NCBI GenBank assembly: GCA_937919015.1
Contig: CALFPN010000030.1
Span: forward strand, 1-12,323
Reading direction: 5' to 3'
Origin: an uncultured Clostridia bacterium
Lineage (GTDB): Bacteria; Bacillota; Clostridia; Lachnospirales; Anaerotignaceae
Length of the DNA: 12,323 bases
Both the position numbers and the translations under genes were made by a program. Numbering within the stretch: the first letter of the stretch is position 1; the number at the start of each line of letters is the position of its first letter. The notes beneath the pieces are model-generated. The model was not told the DNA's origin, did no database searches, and saw only the letters and a list, made by a program, of their open reading frames with translations. Of the stretch, positions 1 through 5,159 are shown piece after piece.

Positions 1-98
1 TGGAGGTCTGGGATACCAGCGATGATAACTATGCTTATCAGATCTTCATTGACTTTGAAAAACAGGCCGTAGAAGTCAAAGCATACGATCAGAAATAA
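1..98 (+). CDS. C-terminal end of an unrecognised protein (5' truncated)
   Basis: An open frame enters from the left edge and stops at TAA 96-98, giving 31 visible residues. The tail is acidic and aromatic (VWDTSDDNYAYQIF, then IDFEKQAVEVKAYDQK). The frame is judged real because an intrinsic terminator follows about 50 bp after the stop. The alternating hydrophobic and charged pattern suggests beta strands, but the fragment is too short to assign to a family and I do not recognise it. Confidence 0.6.
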   Translation, partial: EVWDTSDDNYAYQIFIDFEKQAVEVKAYDQK

Positions 99-151
99 CA
101 AAAACAACCATACTTTTTATGATATAAAAAATAACTAAACTATTCCCCCCA

Positions 152-194
152 AAGAAGCATCTGTTCTCCGCAGGTGCTTCTTCTTTGTTTTTGT
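152..194 (+). terminator. Intrinsic terminator of the upstream gene
   Basis: A 12-bp stem pairs 152-163 with 171-182 (one G-T wobble) around a 7-nt loop, followed by a T-rich stretch (ctttgtttttg, 183-193). It lies after the stop at 98 and before the cca promoter, so it separates the two transcription units. Confidence 0.75.
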
Positions 195-202
195 GTTATA
201 AT
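194..202 (+). promoter_or_regulatory. Extended -10 promoter for cca
   Basis: TGTTATAAT at 194-202 is a perfect extended -10 (TG, one base, TATAAT). No good -35 is visible; the region where it would lie overlaps the preceding terminator hairpin. The predicted start is near 209, giving a short leader of about 28 nt to the cca ATG at 237. Confidence 0.6.
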
Positions 203-236
203 CAATCACAAGAACGAACAAGAAGGAGGGTTCTCC

Positions 237-1466
237 ATGTCTGAAATGAAACTACAGATGCCGTCCGATGCGGCATTTATCCTGAATAAGTTAAACGAAG
301 GCGGCCACGAAGCCTATATCGTCGGCGGCTGTGTCCGCGATTCCATTCTGGGCCGTATCCCTCAGGACTGGGATATCACCACTTCCGCCCTGCCCGAGGA
401 AACGAAAACTTTTTTCGACCATACCTTCGACACAGGCATCCAGCACGGCACCATCACCGTTGTGCTGCATAAGGAAAATTACGAGGTGACCACCTACCGG
501 GTAGACGGGGAATATGCCGACTGCCGCCACCCCGACGAAGTCTCCTTCACCAAAAACCTGACGGAAGACCTGCTGCGTCGGGATTTTACCATGAACGCCA
601 TCGCTTACCATCCCAAAGAGGGCTTTCGTGATCCTTTCCACGGACAGGAAGATATCGCCGCAGAAATCATCCGCGGGGTAGGTGATCCCCCGAAACGGTT
701 TCAGGAGGACGCCCTGCGCATGCTGCGCTGTGTGCGTTTCGCCGCCCAGCTGGGCTTTAAAATCGAAACAGAAACATGGGCCGCATTATGCGCCAACACC
801 GCCCTCATCCGGAAGATCAGCGTGGAACGCATCCGCGAGGAACTGGAAAAGCTTTGGCTTTCTCCTTATAAAGAAAAAATGCCCCTTTTATGGGAAAGCG
901 GTCTTCTGGCCCAGATCGACCCTGTCCTTTCCGCAAGGCTCATCAATCGCAGCCAGGCCATCACAGAAGAAATTTCCGCCTGCCCCAAGGATGCAGTCAT
1001 CCGCTGGTGTGTCGTTCTGCAGGACTATACCCCCGAGGAGGCGAAGACCTTCCTGAAGGGCATGAAATTCGACAATCACACACTGAAACGTGTTTCTTTA
1101 TTACTGGAACAGCTGAAACAGGATGTTCCTACGGAAAGCTATCCCCTGCGCAAGCTGGCAGGCACCATCGGCGAAGATGCCATGGAGCAGCTGCTGACCG
1201 TGCAGGCCATCCTGCGCCCCGCTTCTCCCCACAGAGAAAGCAGGGACCTGTTTGAAAAAATTTTGGCAAACGGCGATTGCCTGACCCTGAAAACCATGGA
1301 GCTTTCCGGCAAAGACCTGATGGCCATGGGTGCCCCCCACGGCAAAGTTCTGGGGGAAGTGCTGGCGGAGCTTCTGGATCTGGTGCTGCAGGCACCGGAA
1401 AAAAATACAAAGGAAAAACTGACGGAAAAAGCCCTTTCTCTGCTGCAGGAAAAGGGCCTGATATAA
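237..1466 (+). CDS. cca: CCA-adding tRNA nucleotidyltransferase (class II)
   Basis: This cytoplasmic enzyme adds or repairs the 3' CCA end of tRNAs using CTP and ATP. The 409-residue product shows the class II head domain: VGGCVRD at 29-35, the metal-binding DWD at 44-46, the TTYRVDGEY region near 85-93, RRDFTMNA at 114-121 and the nucleotide-selecting EDALRMLRCVRF at 157-168, followed by the ISVERIREELEKLW helix and the helical body and tail. No HD phosphohydrolase domain is seen, as in Bacillus-type enzymes and unlike the E. coli enzyme. An ATG at 174 lies in frame, but 237 is chosen because AAGGAGGG (223-230) sits just upstream and because 174 falls within the terminator and ahead of the promoter. 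The next gene follows after 13 nt, implying an operon. Some bacteria split the work between CC- and A-adding paralogues, which sequence alone does not exclude. The tRNA-Phe gene in this window lacks an encoded CCA. Confidence 0.93.
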   Translation: MSEMKLQMPSDAAFILNKLNEGGHEAYIVGGCVRDSILGRIPQDWDITTSALPEETKTFFDHTFDTGIQHGTITVVLHKENYEVTTYRVDGEYADCRHPDEVSFTKNLTEDLLRRDFTMNAIAYHPKEGFRDPFHGQEDIAAEIIRGVGDPPKRFQEDALRMLRCVRFAAQLGFKIETETWAALCANTALIRKISVERIREELEKLWLSPYKEKMPLLWESGLLAQIDPVLSARLINRSQAITEEISACPKDAVIRWCVVLQDYTPEEAKTFLKGMKFDNHTLKRVSLLLEQLKQDVPTESYPLRKLAGTIGEDAMEQLLTVQAILRPASPHRESRDLFEKILANGDCLTLKTMELSGKDLMAMGAPHGKVLGEVLAELLDLVLQAPEKNTKEKLTEKALSLLQEKGLI

Positions 1467-1479
1467 GGAGGAATGAACG

Positions 1480-2307
1480 ATGATCGGTACAAACGGATTT
1501 ATTCTGGAAAATGGTGTAGAACTGCCCTTTCTGGGCTACGGCACCTATAAAGTAACAGAGGAAAAAATCATTCTGGACGCCCTGGAAGCAGGTTATCGCC
1601 ATTTGGACACTGCCAGAAGATATGAAAACGAAAAAATGATCGGCAACGCCATCAAAAACTGCGGCCTCCGCCGTCGGGAACTGTTCCTGACCTCAAAGGT
1701 CTGGAAAACCGATCTGGGCTATGACAATACCCTGCGCAGCTTCGAAGCATCTCTGAAGGATCTGGGCGTGCAGTATCTGGATATGTTCCTTGTCCACTGG
1801 CCCCAGTCCGCCCCCGATGCCGACTGGAAGCCTGTGCTGACGGAAACATGGAAGGCCATGGAACGGCTGTATGACGAAGGGGCAGTTTCTGCCATCGGTG
1901 TCAGCAACCATCTGCCCCATCATCTCATGCATATTTTAAAGGACTGCAACACCCGCCCCATGGTAAACCAGCTGGAATTTCATCCCGGCTATGCCCAGCC
2001 TGCCACGGTACAATTTTGTTTGAATCAGGGGATTCAGGTAGAGGGCTGGAGCCCTCTGGGTCGCACCAGACTGCTGGAAAACCCTCTGATTCTGGAGCTG
2101 GCGCAGAAATACGACAAAACACCGGCGCAGATCTGCCTGCGTTTCTGTCTGCAGAGCAATGTTCTTCCCCTGCCCAAGTCTTCCTCCCCGGAACGGATGA
2201 AGCAGAATCTGGATCTCTTTGATTTTGACTTATCCATGGAGGATGTCTACCGCCTGACCACCATGCCCGAAACCGGCTGGTCGGGACAGCATCCGGAGCA
2301 TTTTTAA
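1480..2307 (+). CDS. Aldo/keto reductase family oxidoreductase
   Basis: This is a cytoplasmic NAD(P)H-dependent reductase of aldehydes or ketones, 275 residues, the usual length. The AKR barrel is clear: the N-terminal hairpin GVELPFLGYGTYKV, then GYRHLDTARRYENE with catalytic Asp43 and Tyr48, Lys73 in LTSKVW, and His106 in FLVHWP, completing the tetrad. Later, AIGVSNH, NQLEFHPGY, EGWSPLGR and the cofactor-binding PLPKSSSPERMKQN region are in family order. RBS AAGGAGG lies within 1465-1471, overlapping the cca stop, so the pair is probably cotranscribed and translated in sequence. The physiological substrate cannot be told; the closest general type is the 2,5-diketo-gluconate/glyoxal reductase-like AKR5 group, a family-level guess. 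Nothing suggests a functional link to cca beyond shared transcription. Confidence 0.9.
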   Translation: MIGTNGFILENGVELPFLGYGTYKVTEEKIILDALEAGYRHLDTARRYENEKMIGNAIKNCGLRRRELFLTSKVWKTDLGYDNTLRSFEASLKDLGVQYLDMFLVHWPQSAPDADWKPVLTETWKAMERLYDEGAVSAIGVSNHLPHHLMHILKDCNTRPMVNQLEFHPGYAQPATVQFCLNQGIQVEGWSPLGRTRLLENPLILELAQKYDKTPAQICLRFCLQSNVLPLPKSSSPERMKQNLDLFDFDLSMEDVYRLTTMPETGWSGQHPEHF

Positions 2308-2326
2308 TCAGCAAAAGAAAGCATAT

Positions 2327-2355
2327 AAAAAGGACTTCCTTCGGAAGTCCTTTTT
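2327..2355. terminator. Bidirectional intrinsic terminator
   Basis: GGACTTCC (2332-2339) and GGAAGTCC (2343-2350) form a perfect 8-bp stem, flanked by A5 on the left and T5 on the right, so it can end transcripts from both sides. It serves the aldo/keto reductase on the plus strand and the Gx transporter on the minus strand; the transporter's stop codon (2354-2356) lies in the T tract. Confidence 0.85.
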
Positions 2356-2842
2356 ATACTTTTTTCAGATAGCTCAATGCTGTTTTTGCCACGATCCCGA
2401 TAAGAATACCCGTTACCACACCGCTGACCAAAAGGAAAGGCAGATAATAAGCCATTTTCACATTTTCCACCACCATGGCTGCCACGGTCACCTGACCTAC
2501 GTTATGGAACACACCGCCGGCAAGGGAAACACCGATGATACTGCATTTCCCTGTTTTTTTCAGGAGTGCCATCGCCGCAAAGCTGAGCATGGCCCCCGCA
2601 AGGCTGTACAAAAGCCCCGCAAAACCCGCGAACAAAAGCCCCGACAGGAACACGCGGACAAGGGAAACGAAGAATGCACTTTTCGTATCCATAAAATACA
2701 TCATAATCAGAATGATGACATTGGCCAGCCCCAGCTTCACTCCGGGAATGGGGATCGGCACAGGGATCATCATTTCCACATAACCCATCAGAATGGCAAG
2801 GGCAGCAAACAGACCGTAATATGGAATTTTCTTATCGTCCAT
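2354..2842 (-). CDS. Gx transporter family / 'heptaprenyl diphosphate synthase component I'-type membrane protein
   Basis: A 162-residue integral membrane protein with about five hydrophobic helices. It begins with a short polar head (MDDKKIPYYG), then AALAILMGYVEMMIPVPIP and PGVKLGLANVIILIMM, the signature of the Hpre_diP_synt_I family (PF07456, renamed Gx transporter); later SLAGGVFHNVGQ and a final hydrophobic hairpin match too. The old heptaprenyl-synthase name is a historical label; the fold resembles small S-component-like transporters, and the substrate is unknown. Its ATG directly abuts the stop of the NusG-II gene with no gap, and only a weak GGTGGTGGG lies upstream, inside that gene, so translational coupling is likely. 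Pairing with a NusG-II protein is a recurrent arrangement in Firmicutes and, as far as I recall, occurs in loci for flavin- or quinone-linked electron transfer; none of those partner genes is in this window. Confidence 0.85.
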   Translation of the reverse strand: MDDKKIPYYGLFAALAILMGYVEMMIPVPIPIPGVKLGLANVIILIMMYFMDTKSAFFVSLVRVFLSGLLFAGFAGLLYSLAGAMLSFAAMALLKKTGKCSIIGVSLAGGVFHNVGQVTVAAMVVENVKMAYYLPFLLVSGVVTGILIGIVAKTALSYLKKV

Positions 2843-3202
2843 TTAGCCCACCACCATATCCACTTCTTCTTCGCCGCCGATGATCTCTACCACCATTTTA
2901 TGGGGCAGACAGACGATGGTCTCGCCGGTTTTCTCAATTTTTTTATGCTCCACGCAGATCTGGTCACGGCAGTCCGCTTCTGTTACAAAAGCCTGCCCGT
3001 TTTCTGTGTGTACGATATTATAGCCCCATTCCGTTTCAATGGTCGCTGTTTCATTTTCTTCCAGAGAAAGCTCCGCTCTCACTTCGCCGTCCACCGTTAC
3101 CACGGCAGTCAGACCTTTCTCAGCCCCCGCGGAATAGAACAGCCAGATACCCGCCGCCGCAAGGATGGCAGCCAAAGCCAGAATCAAGTCTGTTTTTTTC
3201 AT
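2843..3202 (-). CDS. NusG domain II-containing membrane-anchored protein
   Basis: A 119-residue protein with one N-terminal hydrophobic segment (ILALAAILAAAGIWLFYSAG) acting as signal anchor and a small extracytoplasmic beta domain. The NusG_II family (PF07009, formerly DUF1312) hallmark is clear: DCRDQICVEHKKI followed by GETIVCLPHKMVVEI, with three cysteines. It lacks the RNA-polymerase-binding NGN domain, so it is not the transcription factor NusG despite the name. The minus-strand ATG is preceded by GAAAGGCGG. The Gx transporter gene follows immediately. No convincing promoter of its own was found between 3203 and 3257; a terminator lies just upstream. The molecular role is unknown; a partner role for the transporter is inferred from adjacency only. 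Confidence 0.85.
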   Translation of the reverse strand: MKKTDLILALAAILAAAGIWLFYSAGAEKGLTAVVTVDGEVRAELSLEENETATIETEWGYNIVHTENGQAFVTEADCRDQICVEHKKIEKTGETIVCLPHKMVVEIIGGEEEVDMVVG

Positions 3203-3257
3203 TTCCGCACCGCCTTTCTATCGAAATTACTGAGTCACTACCTTTTAGGATAACAAG

Positions 3258-3295
3258 AAAAAAGGATGAAAGCAAGAACCAACTGCTTCCATCCT
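3258..3295 (-). terminator. Intrinsic terminator downstream of tRNA-Phe / structured RNA
   Basis: Read on the minus strand, AGGATG (3295-3290) pairs with CATCCT (3268-3263) and AAGCA (3288-3284) with TGCTT (3274-3270), joined by a G-U pair (3289/3269), then T6. On the plus strand the joint would be an A-C mismatch and the tail is poorer, so the minus-strand reading is preferred. It lies between the tRNA block and the NusG-II gene and should insulate or attenuate that operon. Confidence 0.75.
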
Positions 3296-3477
3296 GAATT
3301 TTTCTTACATTGCACCAAAACCGATTGCTCCGTGCATCCGCACTCCCGCAATCGCCGACAGCATTCGCAAATCGGCTGCCGCCTTCTTTGCTCATGTGTC
3401 TTACGCATCAAATGTCTATGCGCTTTTGTATGCAAGCATCCAACGCGCCATAGCCGCTTGATGCTGTTTTTTGGCAT
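3296..3477 (-). ncRNA. Unidentified structured RNA region between tRNA-Phe and its terminator (candidate)
   Basis: No convincing protein is encoded here, yet the minus strand folds into successive hairpins. A: 3435-3440 pairs with 3460-3465, extended by AA/TT and GCG/CGC around single-base bulges. B: GCGCAT (3423-3418) with ATGCGT (3408-3403). D: GGCAGC (3380-3375) with GCTGTC (3362-3357) plus an inner ATT/AAT. C: CGATTGC (3354-3348) with GCAATCG (3328-3322), a purine-rich GGGA/GGA internal loop, and an inner GTGC/GCAC stem capped by GGAT. The terminator hairpin follows. Helices B, D and the terminator each contain a G-U pair that would be an A-C mismatch on the plus strand, which points to minus-strand transcription. 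No separate promoter was found, so it may be cotranscribed with tRNA-Phe or be a leader of the NusG-II operon. It does not match the SRP, 6S, tmRNA, RNase P, T-box or common riboswitch signatures I know. Confidence 0.35.
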
Positions 3478-3485
3478 AAAAAAAG

Positions 3486-3558
3486 TGCCCAGAACCGGAA
3501 TCGAACCAGTGACACGTGGATTTTCAGTCCACTGCTCTACCAACTGAGCTATCTGGGC
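3486..3558 (-). tRNA. tRNA-Phe (anticodon GAA)
   Basis: A complete 73-nt cloverleaf on the minus strand. Acceptor GCCCAGA pairs with TCTGGGC, discriminator A at 3486; D stem GCTC/GAGC; anticodon stem GTGGA/TCCAC with loop CTGAAAA (anticodon GAA at 3525-3523); variable GTGTC; T stem ACTGG/CCGGT with loop TTCGATT. The CCA end is not encoded: the next bases are CTTTTTTT. The product decodes UUC and UUU. The T7 run directly after the gene may aid 3' end formation. Confidence 0.97.
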
Positions 3559-3578
3559 ATGTCTTAACGACAAAACAT

Positions 3579-3607
3579 ATATTATCATATGAAAATATCC
3601 TTGTCAA
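3579..3607 (-). promoter_or_regulatory. Strong sigma-70-type promoter of tRNA-Phe
   Basis: On the minus strand TTGACA (3607-3602) and TAATAT (3584-3579) are separated by exactly 17 bp. The -35 is a perfect consensus. Transcription should start near 3572, about 14 nt before the mature tRNA 5' end at 3558. Confidence 0.85.
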
Positions 3608-3627
3608 CAAAAATTTTCACTTTTTTT

Positions 3628-3766
3628 GTAGGGGGGCTCTGCCCCCTACACCCCCGCCAAGGGAGCGACTCCCTTGGGACCCCATTTGCAGAAGCATGTA
3701 CATGCTTCTGCGGTATCGGGTGCAGGGGCTGAGCTCCTGCTGGGGGTATTGGGGGCAAAGCCCCCA
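3628..3766. repeat. Composite inverted repeat with a central 24-bp palindrome (MITE-like or intergenic repeat)
   Basis: Five hairpins lie in a row: GTAGGGGG/CCCCCTAC (3628-3635 with 3642-3649); CCAAGGGAG/CTCCCTTGG (3657-3665 with 3669-3677); a perfect palindrome (3688-3711); GCAGG/CCTGC (3722-3726 with 3736-3740); and TGGGGGC/GCCCCCA (3750-3756 with 3760-3766). Read inward from either end, the order is the same: a GGGGGCnnnGCCCCC hairpin, ACCCCC, a second hairpin, a short ACCC spacer, then the palindrome. The element is therefore two diverged copies of one unit head to head. It fills the gap between the desulfidase-family stop (3772-3774) and the tRNA-Phe promoter. Its outer hairpin (3750-3766) may terminate the minus-strand gene. 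Confidence 0.8.
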
Positions 3767-3771
3767 AGGTC

Positions 3772-5046
3772 TTACAGGCCTTTTTTCATAACATCGATGA
3801 TGGTGGTGTCCATGGGTGCCATACCCTCGTCGGAAATTCTGCCCAGATTCTTTTCCGTCTGTTCCGCAGAAGACCCGATCACGCCAAAATTGTGGGGGAT
3901 CTCCACCCCTTCCATGGCCAGCATGGCAGACAGGTACGCAGAATACACCCCTGCGGATGCCTTCAGGGCACAGCCTGTGCTGCCGCCATCACAAATCATG
4001 CCGGTCAGGTTCGCCGCCATATGATCCATGGCCGCAGAAACTTCCTTCGCACCGCCACCCATCAGATAAACGATACCGGAAGCCGCACCGCTGCCGCCGC
4101 CCAGTACACAGCCGCAAAGAGCAGACAGTCTGCCGGTATAATGCTTGCTGAAAATGGTGATCAGACCGCTCAGCGCAACCGCACGGATGATCTCTTCTTC
4201 GGCTTTTTCCATATATCTGCCATAGGAAACAACGGGCAGGGAACAGAGGATCCCATGGGAACCGCTGCCGACAATACTCATGGCCGCAAAAGGCAGCCCC
4301 GCCAGACGGGCATCCATGGCGGAACAGGTCAATTTCTGCGCCGCATAGATCATGTCATTGCCCAAAGTCCCTTTGTTCTGGAAGGCAGCCAATGTTTTCC
4401 AGATGCCAAGGCCAACACCCTTTTCCCCCTCTGCGGAAAGCTGACAGTTCATTTCGATCATGCCTTTGATGCAGTCCAGTTCTTCGATGGGTACCTTTTT
4501 CGCATACTCCACCATATCCGCAACGGTCACTGCTTCAAAATCAATGACATCTGCTTTTGCCCCTGCCGCTTCTTTCTTTTCCGCTTCAAAGAGCACTTCG
4601 TCATCCTTGGCCACATAAACAATATTGGCATGGAAATCTTCGATGCGGCACAGACCCACACCTTTTGTGGTGGTCACTTCTGCATAAATATAAATACTGT
4701 CCTTGGTTTCGTCAACTTCAATTTCAATGGGGATGGACAGAGCTTTGGCCTGGGCCACATGGCCTGCATTGATGTTTTTCAGCACTTCCAGCCCCAGTTT
4801 CCAATCGCCACCCAAAGCCCCCAGAGCCGCCGCCATTTCGCAGCCCAGTTCTTCCGTGCCGGGGATAGCGCAGGAAAAAGCATTTTTATACATGCCGCCG
4901 TTCATCACCATCTGGATATGTAACAGACTGCCGCCTACGGCAGCATAAGCCCTTGCCGCCGCCAGGGCGATGGCACCGACTTCTGTGACGCCCAGGGCAG
5001 GCTTGATTTCGCTTTTCAATAAAGATGTAAAATCGAATGTTGTCAT
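3772..5046 (-). CDS. UPF0597 / L-cysteine desulfidase-family protein (divergent, GCTEP cysteine missing)
   Basis: This 424-residue protein aligns end to end by eye with the YhaM/CyuA family (serine dehydratase alpha-like fold). Family members such as the M. jannaschii enzyme use an oxygen-sensitive iron-sulfur cluster to split cysteine into pyruvate, ammonia and sulfide. Recognisable blocks are the N-terminal EIKPALGVTEVGAIALAAA, IPGTEELG (61-68), AAALGALGGD, SAMDARLAGLPFAAMSIVGS, LSALCGC (Cys311, Cys313) and MICDGGSTGCALK (Cys352, Cys359). In typical members the first block reads PALGCTEP; here Val20 and Val23 replace Cys and Pro, while extra cysteines occur at 59 and 69. The fold is clear, but cysteine desulfidase activity should not be assumed. 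The ATG at 5046-5044 follows AAGGGGGAA; the gene is flanked by its own promoter and appears monocistronic. Substrate unknown. Confidence 0.8.
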   Translation of the reverse strand: MTTFDFTSLLKSEIKPALGVTEVGAIALAAARAYAAVGGSLLHIQMVMNGGMYKNAFSCAIPGTEELGCEMAAALGALGGDWKLGLEVLKNINAGHVAQAKALSIPIEIEVDETKDSIYIYAEVTTTKGVGLCRIEDFHANIVYVAKDDEVLFEAEKKEAAGAKADVIDFEAVTVADMVEYAKKVPIEELDCIKGMIEMNCQLSAEGEKGVGLGIWKTLAAFQNKGTLGNDMIYAAQKLTCSAMDARLAGLPFAAMSIVGSGSHGILCSLPVVSYGRYMEKAEEEIIRAVALSGLITIFSKHYTGRLSALCGCVLGGGSGAASGIVYLMGGGAKEVSAAMDHMAANLTGMICDGGSTGCALKASAGVYSAYLSAMLAMEGVEIPHNFGVIGSSAEQTEKNLGRISDEGMAPMDTTIIDVMKKGL

Positions 5047-5082
5047 GGTGGTATTCCCCCTTCAGGTTCTCGTATTTGCTTC

Positions 5083-5111
5083 AGTATAGCTCTTTTGCCG
5101 CAACTTTTCCA
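5083..5111 (-). promoter_or_regulatory. Candidate promoter of the desulfidase-family gene
   Basis: On the minus strand TGGAAA (5111-5106) and TATACT (5088-5083) are 17 bp apart, a good -10 with a moderate -35. Transcription would start near 5076, about 30 nt before the ATG. It lies just downstream of the terminator of the preceding minus-strand gene. Confidence 0.5.
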
Positions 5112-5125
5112 CCCCGTTTGCCAAA

Positions 5126-5151
5126 GAAAAAGCCCCGAAATCATCGGGACT
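5126..5151 (-). terminator. Intrinsic terminator of the stalk/WG protein gene
   Basis: Minus strand AGTCCCGA (5151-5144) pairs with TCGGGGCT (5138-5131) around a 5-nt loop with one G-U pair, followed by T5 (5130-5126... reading ctttttc). It begins 9 bp after the gene's stop codon. Confidence 0.8.
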
Positions 5152-5159
5152 TTCTTCTC

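Noticed and set aside
2504..3253. A 249-codon plus-strand ORF opposite the Gx transporter and NusG-II genes
   Set aside because: It is antisense to two recognisable genes, rich in His/Arg/Gln as expected for a shadow frame, and has no RBS.
3262..3300. GGAAGCAG on the minus strand suggesting an SRP RNA helix 8
   Set aside because: The matching GGAA tetraloop, the AGGTCC/CAGCC context and the long closing helix are absent; the motif is part of the terminator hairpin.
3238..3588. A 116-codon minus-strand ORF spanning tRNA-Phe and the region after it
   Set aside because: Its N-terminal part is simply tRNA-Phe read as protein (the typical AQLVEQWTENPRVTGSIPVLG translation), and the rest is Arg/Cys-rich without an RBS-supported start or any family resemblance.
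3657..3711. The successive palindromes near 3650-3710 as a CRISPR array
   Set aside because: The repeats are different from one another, are self-complementary hairpins, and have no regular spacer-repeat pattern or cas genes.
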